This document shows, in pieces, positions 32,821 through 42,608 of a DNA stretch of 64,000 nucleotides. Each line of letters begins with the position of its first letter. The first letter of the stretch is position 1. Origin of the DNA: Neorhizobium huautlense (GTDB lineage Bacteria > Pseudomonadota > Alphaproteobacteria > Rhizobiales > Rhizobiaceae); the NCBI RefSeq assembly GCF_030811685.1, contig NZ_JAUSRF010000001.1:62001-126000 (forward strand), read 5' to 3'. A program made the translations under genes and the position numbers. Below the pieces are notes generated by a model, which made no database searches, was not told the origin of the DNA, and saw only the letters and a list, made by a program, of their open reading frames with translations.

Positions 32821-34866
32821 TCACAACAACGAACACATCCGCAACGCATCATAGATCGACGCATGAATGTTGCGGCTCGACACCGCGTCACCGATGCGGA
32901 TCAGATCGAATGCCGCATTCGGCACCGTCTGCGGCAGGGGCGCGCGCCGCTCGATCAAAGCCGGATAATCCACCGCCCCCAGATTGCGCGACAATGGTTT
33001 CAGCGCCCGGTAGAGCTCGTCATTGGCCGTGGTGCCATGTTCGGCCACCACCTGCGCCACCCGCCGTTCCACCCGCACATCCGGCGCAAATTCCGATGAC
33101 AGCACCGCCACCAGAACATTGCCATCACGCCGCACCGCATAAAGACGGGTGTTGATCGTTACCCGCACGTTCCTTTCGGCAAAAATGCGGGCATAGGGCA
33201 CATGGTTCATGCCGCCCATTTCCGGCGCAAAGAACCGCTCTGGCGAAACGACCTCCAGTTCCGAACCGGCGCGGGCAATCACTTCGGCTGCGCTCATGCC
33301 CTGATGGCCGCCATTGTCATCGAACAAAAGCACTGTTTCGGCCGGCTTCACCGCACCCGCCAGAATGTCCCAACTGGAGGTCAAAAGCTCCTCGCCCGCC
33401 TCGACCTCCGGAAACTGCGCCAGACCGCCGGTCGCGACGATCACCAGATCCGGCTCAAGCGCCAGAACATCCTCCGCCTCGGCATAGGTATCGTAGGCAA
33501 TCGTCACGCCCAGCCGGTCGAGTTCGGCCAAACGCCAGTCGATGATGCCGACCATTTCGCGGCGGCGCGGATTGCGGGTCAAAAGATTGACCTGACCGCC
33601 CGCCTCCCCCGTCGCCTCCAGCACGGTGACGGCATGGCCGCGTTCGGCGAGAACGCGTGCCGCCTCCAGCCCTGCCGGACCGGCACCGATGACCACGACA
33701 TTGCGGGACTTCTGCGCCGTGTCGATCCGGTGCGGCATGATCGCCTCGCGGCCCGTCGCGGCATTGTGGATGCAGAGAGCCTCGCCGCCTTCATAGATGC
33801 GGTCGAGACAGTAGGTGGCGCCGACACAGGGGCGGATGCGCGCCTCTTCCCCCGCCATCACCTTGGCGACGATATGCGGATCGGCGATATGGGCGCGTGT
33901 CATGCCGACCATGTCGAGTTTTCCCTCGGCAATGGCATGGCGGGCGGTGGCGACATCGGCGATGCGGGCGGCGTGGAAGACCGGGAATTTCGTGGCCGCA
34001 CGCACCTCTCCGGCAAAATCCAGATGTGGCGAGGCCGGCATGCCCTGAATGGGGATGACCTCATTCAACGCCGCATCATGCTCCAGATGGCCACGGATGA
34101 GATTTAGGAAATCGATCTTTCCCGTATCGACAAGACATCGGGCAATCGCCAGGCCGTCCTCCTTCGACAGCCCTTTGTCCCAATCCTCATCGGCCACCAT
34201 GCGGATGCCGACGATGAAATCGGGGCCGACGACCTTGCGCACGGCATCGATGATCAGGTGGGTGAAACGCAGCCGGTTTTCCAGCGATCCGCCATATTCA
34301 TCCTGCCGCCGGTTGGTGGCCGGCGACCAGAAATGATCGGTGAGATGGCCATAGGCTTCCAGTTCGATGCCATCCAGCCCTGCCGCCTGCATGCGCTGCG
34401 CCGCATCGGCATAATCGGACACGATGCGGGCGATATCCCAGTCCTCGATCTCCTTCGGAAAGGAGCGATGGGCCGGTTCGCGGATCGGCGAAGGAGCCAG
34501 AACCGGCAGCCAGTCGCCCTTGTTCCAGTTGGTGCGGCGACCGAGATGGGTGAGCTGGATCATGACGGCCGTGCCGTACTCATGACAGTCGTCGGCCAGC
34601 TTTTTCATCCACGGCACGATCTCGTCGCGATAGGCATGCAGGTTGCCGAAGGCGGGCGGGCTGTCGCGCGAGACGATGGCGGAACCGGCCGTCATGGTGA
34701 GCGCTATGCCGCCCTTTGCCTTTTCGCGATGATAAAGCCGATAGCGGTCGGTCGGCATGCCGCCTTCGGAATAGGCCGGTTCATGCGCGGTGGACATCAC
34801 CCGGTTCTTGAGGGTCAGATGTTTCAACTGAAAAGGCTGAAGCAGCGGATCGTTGGACACGGGCAT
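32821..34866 (-). CDS. NADH:flavin oxidoreductase of the dienoyl-CoA reductase/amine dehydrogenase type
   Basis: 681 residues. An old-yellow-enzyme TIM barrel (about 1-370) is followed by an Fe-S segment and a dinucleotide-binding domain (VVVIGAGPAGLEAARVLAER and an inner NAD site). The layout matches trimethylamine/dimethylamine dehydrogenase, 2,4-dienoyl-CoA reductase and the rhizobial N-methylproline demethylase (StcD) group. The Fe-S stretch reads PCVGATYCLDRIYEGGEALC, that is C-x5-C-x11-C, lacking the usual CxxC start of the four-cysteine set. It stands alone, with no electron-transfer or methylamine genes near. A demethylase role is a guess from family likeness. Confidence 0.85.
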   Translation of the reverse strand: MPVSNDPLLQPFQLKHLTLKNRVMSTAHEPAYSEGGMPTDRYRLYHREKAKGGIALTMTAGSAIVSRDSPPAFGNLHAYRDEIVPWMKKLADDCHEYGTAVMIQLTHLGRRTNWNKGDWLPVLAPSPIREPAHRSFPKEIEDWDIARIVSDYADAAQRMQAAGLDGIELEAYGHLTDHFWSPATNRRQDEYGGSLENRLRFTHLIIDAVRKVVGPDFIVGIRMVADEDWDKGLSKEDGLAIARCLVDTGKIDFLNLIRGHLEHDAALNEVIPIQGMPASPHLDFAGEVRAATKFPVFHAARIADVATARHAIAEGKLDMVGMTRAHIADPHIVAKVMAGEEARIRPCVGATYCLDRIYEGGEALCIHNAATGREAIMPHRIDTAQKSRNVVVIGAGPAGLEAARVLAERGHAVTVLEATGEAGGQVNLLTRNPRRREMVGIIDWRLAELDRLGVTIAYDTYAEAEDVLALEPDLVIVATGGLAQFPEVEAGEELLTSSWDILAGAVKPAETVLLFDDNGGHQGMSAAEVIARAGSELEVVSPERFFAPEMGGMNHVPYARIFAERNVRVTINTRLYAVRRDGNVLVAVLSSEFAPDVRVERRVAQVVAEHGTTANDELYRALKPLSRNLGAVDYPALIERRAPLPQTVPNAAFDLIRIGDAVSSRNIHASIYDALRMCSLL

Positions 34867-34989
34867 GCCATTCTCCCCTCACCGTCACGGATGAAGAGAT
34901 AATCACGGACATGGCGCATGATGGCGAGTGCTGCGCGCGGCGCAAACTATCCTCACAGCGTCAGATTGTGATGGGGAGGAGAAACCGTG

Positions 34990-36351
34990 TCAGGCGGTGA
35001 CGCGTTCGATACGTGCGAATTCGCGATAATGTGCTTCGAGATATCTGAGCGTTGCCATGCTGTCCGCCGGTCTGCCGTAATAATAGCCCTGGCCCATGCC
35101 GCAACCCAGCGCCTTCAGCTTCTCAGCCTCCGACAATTCCTCGATGCCTTCTGCTACAACCTGCAGGTCGAGGCCATCACACATGGCGACGATGGCCTTG
35201 ATGATGTGTTCGGAGGCGCGGTCGGTGGTAATGCGCGAGACGAAGGCGCGATCGATCTTGACCTTGTCGAAGGTGAAATCGCGAAGCCGTCCGAGACTGG
35301 ACTGGCCGGTGCCAAAATCGTCGAGCGAGATGCGTACGCCGGCCTGTCTAAGCTCGGTGATGATGCGATGGGCCGTATCGGCCGATGTCATCACCGCGGT
35401 TTCGGTGATTTCCAGTTCGACGCGGTTGGGATCGAGACCGACGCGGGCGAGTGTCGCCAGCATGTTTTGTGCCGTGCTCGGGTCCATCAGCTGTGCCGAG
35501 GACAGATTGAAGGACAGAAACAGTTCGCGCGGCCATGATAGCGCCGCTTCCGCCGCCTTGCGCAGCAGCGTTTCCGACAGCGCATCGATAAAGCCGCGCT
35601 CTTCGGCCAAAGGCACGAAAGCGGCGGGAGACACAAAACCGAGATCGGGATCGATCCAGCGGGCCAAGGCCTCGAAACCGAGGACGGCGCCATCGCGCAG
35701 GCGCACGATCGGCTGAAAATGCACGTCTACCGCATCGGCGATGATGGCATTGCGCAGCGCCTGCTCCAGCTGCGTGGCGCGTTTCATCTCCTGCGCGATT
35801 TCCTGGGAATAGACGGTAATCTGGCCGCGGCCGCGACGTTTGGAGCGATAAAGCGCGGTCTCGGCGCTTTTCAGGAGGTCCTCGAACTCCTCGCCGGCAA
35901 AGGGATAGATGGCAAAACCGAAGGAGGAGGATAGGCGCACATTGCGGTCGCCGAGATCGTAAGGGGCCGAAAGCACGTCCTTGATCATCTGGCCGATGCG
36001 CTCGGCACCGTTCTTTTCGAAGACCAGCGGAAACACGAAGGCGAATTCGTCGCCGTCATGACGGGTGACAGTGGCGCCATCCGGAATGCAGGCCTTGAGG
36101 CGATGCCCTACCTGACAGAGGATTTCGTCGCCCGCTTCGGCACCAAAAAGGTCGTTGATCGGTTTGAAACCGTCGAGATTGGCGATGCAGATGGCAAAAG
36201 GGGCAGGATCATCGGCGCGCTCAGCCGCCAGCATGCGCACCTTGTCGCGCATCCGGTAACGATTGCCGAGGCCCGTCAACGGATCGCTATAGGCCATGGC
36301 CTGCAACTCGTTCTGGCTGACCTGAGGCAACTGGGCGCCTGCCAATTTCAT
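34990..36351 (-). CDS. GGDEF-EAL protein, probable cyclic-di-GMP phosphodiesterase
   Basis: 453 residues, no membrane helix. A GGDEF domain (about 18-180) carries a changed active motif, HDGDEF in place of GGDEF, and no RxxD inhibitory site is seen before it. The EAL domain (about 190-445) is complete: FEALARW, FNLSSAQL, LEITETAV, DDFGTGQSSL, VKIDRAFV, VAEGIEEL. It should therefore break down c-di-GMP, with the GGDEF part binding GTP or regulating. It lies 84 bases after the PAS-REC gene on the same strand and probably forms one unit with it. The ATG at 36351 is chosen; longer starts lack a ribosome-binding site. Confidence 0.88.
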   Translation of the reverse strand: MKLAGAQLPQVSQNELQAMAYSDPLTGLGNRYRMRDKVRMLAAERADDPAPFAICIANLDGFKPINDLFGAEAGDEILCQVGHRLKACIPDGATVTRHDGDEFAFVFPLVFEKNGAERIGQMIKDVLSAPYDLGDRNVRLSSSFGFAIYPFAGEEFEDLLKSAETALYRSKRRGRGQITVYSQEIAQEMKRATQLEQALRNAIIADAVDVHFQPIVRLRDGAVLGFEALARWIDPDLGFVSPAAFVPLAEERGFIDALSETLLRKAAEAALSWPRELFLSFNLSSAQLMDPSTAQNMLATLARVGLDPNRVELEITETAVMTSADTAHRIITELRQAGVRISLDDFGTGQSSLGRLRDFTFDKVKIDRAFVSRITTDRASEHIIKAIVAMCDGLDLQVVAEGIEELSEAEKLKALGCGMGQGYYYGRPADSMATLRYLEAHYREFARIERVTA

Positions 36352-36435
36352 TTCATGATCCCGTATCACCTTTAGGCAGAAAGGAGGATGAGACGAAAAG
36401 ATTAAGAAAACCGTAGCGTGCGCATGCACGGCTGA

Positions 36436-38109
36436 TCAAACAGCGAGAATATCCGGGTTTTCGTCATCGGCTCGTTGCCCCAGACCGAGAGCATTGAACA
36501 CGGCTTCGACAGCATCGCTGCTGACCGGCTTGATGATGACCGCATCCATGCCGGCCTGCTGGCATTGTTCGCGGTCGTTTTCGAAGGCTGGTTGCAACAC
36601 GCCGATGACAACCGTGGCATTGGCACTGCCCTCCAGCTCGCGGATGCGACGTGTCGCCTCGAAACCGTTCAGCGTCGGCAGCGTGATATCCATCAGCACG
36701 GCGCGTGGCCGCTGCTCCTGCCAGATCCGCACCGCTTCCTCGCCATCGGTGGCGATGACGTACCGATAACCCAGGCCTTCGAGGATTTGTGAAAAGACGA
36801 TCTGGTTGACGGCGTTGTCTTCGGCGACGAGCACGTCGATCAAGGACTGGCCTTCGATCTGCCAGTCGTCGCCGGCATCACCATCATCAGCCAGTTCGTC
36901 CAGCCCCTGCGGGCGCTCGGCGAAATGACGGCTGAGCGCCGGCATCAGGTCACCGAGCAAAATTGCAGGTCCAAGCGCCAGAACGGCGATGCCGTATGCC
37001 TTCGTCACCCTGGCGGCATCTGCCCGAATGGCTGGTTCGCACAAAACCAGATCGACACCAACATTTGCTTCGGCTGCGATGTCGAGAAAGATTTCCAGCT
37101 CCGCGACATCGACCACACGCGAACAATCGAGGCCGGAGGCCCGCAGGGTATCAAGCGTATCCGATGCCAGCGCGTCATTGGCCGTTACCAGCAGAATACG
37201 GCTTGCGGCAGGGACTGGCGGCAGGGCAGCTGCAGCAGCTTCGTCACTGATGCCGGAAACGGAGAAATCCAGGCTTGGCACCGGTTCGCCTTCCGGCGCT
37301 GCAAACTCGGCCTCGGCAAGGGCGGAAATATCGTTGATGACCGACACGACGAAATACCGGCCCGGTTTTCCGATGCGGTAACGGCTTGTGACGATCGAAG
37401 CTTCGCGACCGTCGGCGCGGATCATCTGTTCCGGCGTAACCAGTGCCGCACCGGTTTCCATGACCTGACGGGCGGGATCATCCAGCCGCTCGACGAAATC
37501 GTTCTTGTGCAGGTCGGACAGGCGGCGACCGAGAATGGCGGTGGCCGGCAGACCATAGAGATCGCAGGCGGCCTTGTTGACGGCGACGAACTGGAAATTG
37601 CGGTCCTTGACGAGGATCGGCACCGGCAGATTGTCGAGGATATCCTCGGTGACCTGCACGCGCTCCAGATCGGCACGCCACTGGTCCTCGCGCTTCTTGG
37701 TTTCCGACACGTCGCGGACGATACAGATGCCATAACCCGACGACAGGCGGCGCTTGTTGTAGGAGATCCAGCGCTCCGGCCCGCAGCGGTCCAGCGTTTC
37801 CGAGCGTTCCTTCCACAATGTTGCGATCTGCTCGGCCACCCAATCCTCGCGCGGCAGATGCGAGCGGTGCGGCCGTGACAAGGCATCGCGCCCGGCAAGC
37901 CTGCCGGCATCGTAGATGGAGCCGAAGAAATCCCGCATGCGACCGCCGGCGACGGGCATGTTGTTCGGGAAAAAATTGCGCAATTGCGGGCTGACAAACA
38001 GAATGAGGTCGTTGCGGTCATAGAGAATAAACGCGCCCGAAATTGCATCGGAAACGACGTCCATCATGGCGAATTGAATGTTTGCGTCCTTGGACGTCAA
38101 ATCATTCAT
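36436..38109 (-). CDS. PAS-PAS-pseudoreceiver-receiver protein without kinase domain
   Basis: 557 residues. PAS 1 at about 10-130 (ISGAFILYDRNDLILFVSP), PAS 2 at about 155-270 (LPVPILVKDRNFQFVAVNKA), a diverged receiver at about 305-410 lacking clear acidic residues (ILLVTANDALASDTLDTLRA), and a full receiver at about 430-545 with VAEDNAVNQ, the phospho-acceptor in VLMDITLPTLNGFEATRRI and the IIKPVSS lysine. No phospho-acceptor histidine box or ATPase domain lies between, although this order usually has one. The start at 38109 has GGAG eight bases upstream. It could take phosphate from a separate kinase and tune the GGDEF-EAL protein downstream. Confidence 0.82.
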   Translation of the reverse strand: MNDLTSKDANIQFAMMDVVSDAISGAFILYDRNDLILFVSPQLRNFFPNNMPVAGGRMRDFFGSIYDAGRLAGRDALSRPHRSHLPREDWVAEQIATLWKERSETLDRCGPERWISYNKRRLSSGYGICIVRDVSETKKREDQWRADLERVQVTEDILDNLPVPILVKDRNFQFVAVNKAACDLYGLPATAILGRRLSDLHKNDFVERLDDPARQVMETGAALVTPEQMIRADGREASIVTSRYRIGKPGRYFVVSVINDISALAEAEFAAPEGEPVPSLDFSVSGISDEAAAAALPPVPAASRILLVTANDALASDTLDTLRASGLDCSRVVDVAELEIFLDIAAEANVGVDLVLCEPAIRADAARVTKAYGIAVLALGPAILLGDLMPALSRHFAERPQGLDELADDGDAGDDWQIEGQSLIDVLVAEDNAVNQIVFSQILEGLGYRYVIATDGEEAVRIWQEQRPRAVLMDITLPTLNGFEATRRIRELEGSANATVVIGVLQPAFENDREQCQQAGMDAVIIKPVSSDAVEAVFNALGLGQRADDENPDILAV

Positions 38110-38401
38110 CAAAACGACTCCTGCACCCCATACACGCTCCGGCAAAGGCCGGAACGCAGAACCTGTCGATCATCTGCGCCCTTGCCTCTCTGCGCGATCA
38201 TGACGATCCTGATGGATCGTGTATCGGCGGTTCAGGTTCGGGCTTCCCCTTCGGTCGAAGGCCTCGGGAAAGAGAACGGCAGGCATTACACCCGGCCCAG
38301 ACCTAGCGCTTTTGTCTTAAAGTCGAATTAATCGTCGGATTTCTACCCTCCGTTAAGGCTTGCCCCTATGCAGCGCGGCTCGAATCCGGGAAAATGGCAC
38401 C

Positions 38402-40282
38402 ATGCCAGTCAAACTTCTTTCAGAAACGCTGATCAACCAGATCGCCGCCGGCGAGGTCATCGAACGCCCGGCCAGTGCCGCCAAGGAACTGATCGAAAAC
38501 GCCATCGATGCCGGCGCCACCCGTATCGAGATCGCCACCGCCGGTGGCGGCAAAAGCCTGATGCGCATCACCGACAACGGATCGGGCATGAATGCGGCCG
38601 ATCTGGAGCTTGCCGTGCGCCGCCATTGCACTTCCAAGATCGACGTCCATCTCGACGATATCCGCACGCTCGGTTTTCGCGGCGAGGCGCTGCCATCGAT
38701 CGGGTCCGTGGCACGGCTGACAATTACCAGCCGCCAGCAGGGCGCGTCGGAAGGTTATGAGGTGAGCGTTGTCGGCGGCAAGACATCGCCGGTCAAACCG
38801 GCCGCCGCCAATCCCGGCACGGTGGTCGAGGTGCGCGACATCTTTTTCGCCACCCCCGCCCGCCTGAAATTTCTAAAAACCGAAAAGGCCGAAGCCGGCG
38901 CGATCACCGAAGTGGTCAAACGTATGGCCATCGCCTTTCCAAAGGTGCGCTTCGTGCTGTCTGGTCCAGACCGTTCGACGCTGGAACTGCCGGCCACCGG
39001 CGACGACCACCTTGCCCGCATGGCGCAGATATTGGGCGCCGAGTTCAAGGACAACGCCATCGAGATCGATGCGGCACGCGAGGACGTGACTCTCACCGGT
39101 TTTGCCGGCGTGCCGACCTTCAACCGCGGCAATTCCGGCCATCAGTACATGTTCGTCAACGGCCGTCCGGTGCAGGACAAGCTGCTCCTCTCGGCCATCC
39201 GTGGCGCCTATGCCGAAACCATTCCGTCCGGGCGTTATCCGATTGCGGTACTGTCCATCGGGCTCGATCCGGCGCTGGTGGATGTCAACGTGCATCCGGC
39301 CAAGTCCGACGTGCGTTTCCGCGATCCCGGCCTTGTGCGCGGGCTGATCGTCGGCGCGATCCGGCAGGCACTGGCGCGCGAGGGCGACCGGGCGGCGACG
39401 ACCGGGGCAAGCGGGTTACTGCGCGCCTTCCGGCCGGAAGCACCGGGCGGTTATCAACCGTCCTATCCGCAGCCGGGCCAGCTGGAAGGCGCGTCGCCAT
39501 CGCCGAGCAGCGGTTTCGGCGGCGGCTGGTCGGCCTCGCGTTATGCCTCCGCGCCGAGCCAGCCGTGGAGTGCCGCAACTTCGCCGTCGCGACCGTTCCA
39601 GCAGGGTTTTGCCGAACGCCAGACCGGTTTCGATACCATGACCACGCCGAGCGCGCGGGCCGAACGCTTCGACGCGCCGGCAGTGGCGGATGAACCGATC
39701 CGTCATCGTCTGGGCGCTGCGCGGGCGCAGCTGCATGAAAACTATATCGTCGCGCAGACGGAGAACGGGCTCGTCATCGTCGACCAGCACGCCGCACATG
39801 AACGGCTTGTCTTCGAGGCGATGCGCAAGGCGCTGGATGCCGACCGGTTGCCTTCGCAGGTTCTGTTGATCCCCGAAATCATCGATTTGGCCGAAGAGGA
39901 TTGCGACCGGCTGATGGTGCATGCCGACGCGCTGGACCGACTGGGCCTGGCGATCGAACGGTTTGGCCCCGGTGCGATTGCCGTGCGCGAAACGCCGGCC
40001 ATGCTGGGCGAAGTCGACGCCTCCGACCTGATCCGCGATCTGGCCGACGAAGTGGCGGAATGGAATACGGCGGGCGGGCTGAAGGGCCGGCTGGAACATG
40101 TGGCGGCCACCATGGCCTGCCATGGCTCGGTGCGCTCCGGCCGCCGCCTGAAACCGGAAGAGATGAATGCGCTGTTGCGGGAGATGGAAGCCACACCGGG
40201 ATCGGGCCAGTGCAACCATGGACGGCCGACCTATATCGAATTGAAGCTGACGGATATCGAAAGGTTGTTCGGGCGCAGTTGA
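38402..40282 (+). CDS. mutL: DNA mismatch repair protein MutL
   Basis: 626 residues. The N-terminal GHKL ATPase is clear: [30 protein letters not shown] Pro/Ser-rich linker (about 340-430) leads to the C-terminal dimerisation domain. There the endonuclease motif [12 protein letters not shown] is complete, as is CNHGRPT near the end, so this MutL can nick DNA itself, as expected in bacteria without MutH. It is divergent from the PAS-REC gene. The ATG at 38402 matches the family start [19 protein letters not shown]; an upstream ATG at 38360 is in frame. Confidence 0.97.
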   Translation: MPVKLLSETLINQIAAGEVIERPASAAKELIENAIDAGATRIEIATAGGGKSLMRITDNGSGMNAADLELAVRRHCTSKIDVHLDDIRTLGFRGEALPSIGSVARLTITSRQQGASEGYEVSVVGGKTSPVKPAAANPGTVVEVRDIFFATPARLKFLKTEKAEAGAITEVVKRMAIAFPKVRFVLSGPDRSTLELPATGDDHLARMAQILGAEFKDNAIEIDAAREDVTLTGFAGVPTFNRGNSGHQYMFVNGRPVQDKLLLSAIRGAYAETIPSGRYPIAVLSIGLDPALVDVNVHPAKSDVRFRDPGLVRGLIVGAIRQALAREGDRAATTGASGLLRAFRPEAPGGYQPSYPQPGQLEGASPSPSSGFGGGWSASRYASAPSQPWSAATSPSRPFQQGFAERQTGFDTMTTPSARAERFDAPAVADEPIRHRLGAARAQLHENYIVAQTENGLVIVDQHAAHERLVFEAMRKALDADRLPSQVLLIPEIIDLAEEDCDRLMVHADALDRLGLAIERFGPGAIAVRETPAMLGEVDASDLIRDLADEVAEWNTAGGLKGRLEHVAATMACHGSVRSGRRLKPEEMNALLREMEATPGSGQCNHGRPTYIELKLTDIERLFGRS

Positions 40283-40305
40283 GGGCACAACAGTGCCACA
40301 AATAT

Positions 40306-40433
40306 CTTCTTCCCGTCGGGGAGAAGTGCCGGAGCGTCAGCAAGGCGATGAGGGGGCGACACGGCACCCTGTTTATGTGGCTTTGCCCCCCTCATCCGGC
40401 CCTTCGGGCCACCTTCTCCCCGCTGGGGAGAAG
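40306..40433. repeat. RIME-like intergenic palindromic mosaic element
   Basis: Three palindromes make up the element: 40306-40326 (CTTCTTCCC/GGGGAGAAG), 40398-40410 (GGCCC-TTC-GGGCC) and 40413-40433 (CTTCTCCCC/GGGGAGAAG). GATGAGGGGG (40347-40356) is also the inverse of CCCCCTCATC in the right half. Elements ending in CTTCTCCCC...GGGGAGAAG are scattered between genes in Rhizobiaceae. It lies after mutL, before the DUF2093 gene. Confidence 0.7.
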
Positions 40434-40563
40434 ATAAAAGAGCGAGCATCTCGGCCTCGACACCATGAACGAACACTTGCCTTCCCTCTTCCCATCCCCC
40501 CACCTTCGCGGTAATCACAAACCCATGATTTTCGGATCGAGAATTTTTGGCAGGAGACGCAGG

Positions 40564-40797
40564 ATGAACCGTTTTGAAGGCGCCAGCTTCCGTGAGGCAA
40601 AGCTTCGTTATCTTGACGGCGATTACCAGATCATCACATCCGGTTCCTTCGTCGTCTGCGCCATGACCGGCGCCAATATTCCGCTCGACGAGCTGCGCTA
40701 CTGGAGCGTTGCCCGGCAGGAACCCTATGCCGATTGCGCCGCCTCGCTGGAAGCCGACAAACGCGCCGGCATCCTGCCCAACCAGAAACGCGCCTGA
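40564..40797 (+). CDS. DUF2093 family protein
   Basis: 77 residues. MNRFEGASFREAKLRYLDGD and IPLDELRYWSVARQEPYAD match the small DUF2093 family of alphaproteobacteria, usually found beside lpxK. The ATG at 40564 has AGGAG seven bases upstream. Two cysteines (VVCAMTG and ADCAAS) are visible, not in a metal-site pattern. Function unknown; the steady link with lpxK suggests a tie to lipid A or the envelope. Its stop codon touches that of lpxK on the other strand with no base between. Confidence 0.85.
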   Translation: MNRFEGASFREAKLRYLDGDYQIITSGSFVVCAMTGANIPLDELRYWSVARQEPYADCAASLEADKRAGILPNQKRA

Positions 40798-41829
40798 TTA
40801 TTTCGACTTCAGCAACCGCTGGCGGCAATGGGCGATCGCGGCGTCGATAATGTGATCCGGCCCATGCGGGTCGTCGAACACCATGTCGATTTCCACCACG
40901 GTGGTTTTTTGTGCCAGTTCCTGCGCCTTGCCGGCATGACCGGCGAGCCGCACGGCGTCCTTGGATGTCGTCACCGGCAGCAGATCCTGTTTCGCGGCGT
41001 CCTTCAGAAGGTCGTCGATCTCGTCCTGCGTGAAATAATGATGATCCGGGAAGGCGCGGCGCTCGACGATGGCAGCGCCGAGGGTTGTCAGCGTGCGATA
41101 GAATTTTTCCGGATCGGCAATGCCGACATAAGCGAATACATGCCGGTTGACCAGTGACGGGTCCGGCCTTGGCACGACCGATGCCACATGGATCTGCTTG
41201 CCGGCGCGTGCCGCCTGCCGGACCAGCGCATCCGCCGCCGGGCCGTTGCCGACTTTCAATATGGCCGAAAGCTGATGCATCTGTTCGGGTATCGGCGCAC
41301 GCACCGGGCCGCCGGGCACGAGATGGCCGTTGCCGATGCCGCGATTGCTGTCGATCACCACAAGCGCGAAATCCAGCTCCAGCCTGGCGCTCTGGAAACC
41401 GTCATCCATGATGATGATATCGGCCCCTTCCGAGACCAGCCTTTTCGCGCCATCGACACGGCGACGGGAAATCACCGTCATCGCTTCGCGCGCCAGAAGC
41501 AGCGCCTCATCCCCCACCGCATCGGCACGGTGGTGATGAGGGTCGACCACCGTGACGACATCGAGCGAGCCGCCGTAACCACGGCTGAGGAAACCGGGTT
41601 TGAGGCCACGGGCAGTCACGGCACGGGCAATGGCAATGGCGGTCGGCGTCTTGCCGGCACCGCCGACGGTGAAATTGCCGATGCAGATGACCGGAATGGG
41701 AACGCTGCCGCGTTTTGCCTTGCGCATGCGGCTGCCGGCGATACGGCCATAGAGATAGGAAATCGGGGAGAGACCCCAGGCGCGCCAATCGGCCTTTGTC
41801 CACCAGAAGGGCGGCGCTTCGGAAACCAT
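40798..41829 (-). CDS. lpxK: tetraacyldisaccharide 4'-kinase (lipid A biosynthesis)
   Basis: 343 residues. N-terminal membrane-linked part ([20 protein letters not shown]), then the P-loop [46 protein letters not shown] and [19 protein letters not shown]: the standard LpxK set. It adds the 4' phosphate to the lipid A disaccharide at the inner face of the inner membrane. It is the last gene of the minus-strand envelope block pmbA, IMPase, DUF4170, kdtA, HAD, lpxK. Confidence 0.96.
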   Translation of the reverse strand: MVSEAPPFWWTKADWRAWGLSPISYLYGRIAGSRMRKAKRGSVPIPVICIGNFTVGGAGKTPTAIAIARAVTARGLKPGFLSRGYGGSLDVVTVVDPHHHRADAVGDEALLLAREAMTVISRRRVDGAKRLVSEGADIIIMDDGFQSARLELDFALVVIDSNRGIGNGHLVPGGPVRAPIPEQMHQLSAILKVGNGPAADALVRQAARAGKQIHVASVVPRPDPSLVNRHVFAYVGIADPEKFYRTLTTLGAAIVERRAFPDHHYFTQDEIDDLLKDAAKQDLLPVTTSKDAVRLAGHAGKAQELAQKTTVVEIDMVFDDPHGPDHIIDAAIAHCRQRLLKSK

Positions 41830-41894
41830 TTTTGAAGTCTCTGTTCTTGTCTACTTGCGGCTAGAAACGGCAGAACCGTCGAAAAGGCAAGGTT

Positions 41895-42608
41895 TCACGG
41901 CAAAAGATCTTCAATCAGGGTAATATCCGCAAGCACAAGATCGGCGAGTGGCGACAAGGTTTCGGTCGTGCCGGTGCCGGTGAGAACCGCGATCTTCAAA
42001 CCCGCCCCCGCAGACAGGCCGACATGCATGTCGTGTTTGTTGTCACCCACCATGGCAACTTGTCGTGGCTCAAAGCCAACAGCGCGAGCGAAGGCCAAGA
42101 GCATGCCCGGCTCCGGTTTCACACCATGGCCGCTGTCATAACCTGCGACGAAATCGAGATATTGCGCAAAGTCGAACCGATCCGCCGTTGCACGGATGGC
42201 GGCTTCGTTATCGCTTGAAGCCACGCCGAGCTTGAAACCACGTGCCTTCAGACGACCGAAAAAGCCGGCGAGCTCGGCGGCCGGCACAGAATAGTCGGCG
42301 GCGCGCAAAAACAGCGCATCCAGCTTTAGTGTCAGATCGTCCGTATCCAGCTTTGAGCCGGCGGCAACAAGGCCACGGGCGATATCTGCGGCACTTCCGG
42401 CCGCAAACAGACTGTCGGCGCGGGTGTGGCCGGACACATCATCCATGCCGCCGACATCGAGAAGTTTTGCTTCCAGAACCGCATCACCGGCGGCGGCGAT
42501 ACGGGCGGCCTCGCGGTTTACCGGGCCCCAGCTTTCGTCATAACGCAAAAGCGTGCCGTCCTTGTCGAACAGGATGGCCTTGATGACGGAAAAATCGGGA
42601 TTGGTCAT
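41895..42608 (-). CDS. HAD family phosphatase (phosphoglycolate phosphatase-like)
   Basis: 237 residues. HAD motif 1 is LFDKDGTLL, motif 2 GVASSDN, motif 3 lysine in HGVKPEPGM and motif 4 MVGDNKHDM. A helical cap (about 20-95) makes it subclass I, like Gph. Its start overlaps the kdtA stop (TAATG), so it is coupled to lipid A core synthesis genes. Phosphoglycolate is one possible substrate; a sugar phosphate in the KDO path cannot be excluded, though KDO-8-P phosphatase is normally a smaller, cap-less type. Confidence 0.85.
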   Translation of the reverse strand: MTNPDFSVIKAILFDKDGTLLRYDESWGPVNREAARIAAAGDAVLEAKLLDVGGMDDVSGHTRADSLFAAGSAADIARGLVAAGSKLDTDDLTLKLDALFLRAADYSVPAAELAGFFGRLKARGFKLGVASSDNEAAIRATADRFDFAQYLDFVAGYDSGHGVKPEPGMLLAFARAVGFEPRQVAMVGDNKHDMHVGLSAGAGLKIAVLTGTGTTETLSPLADLVLADITLIEDLLP

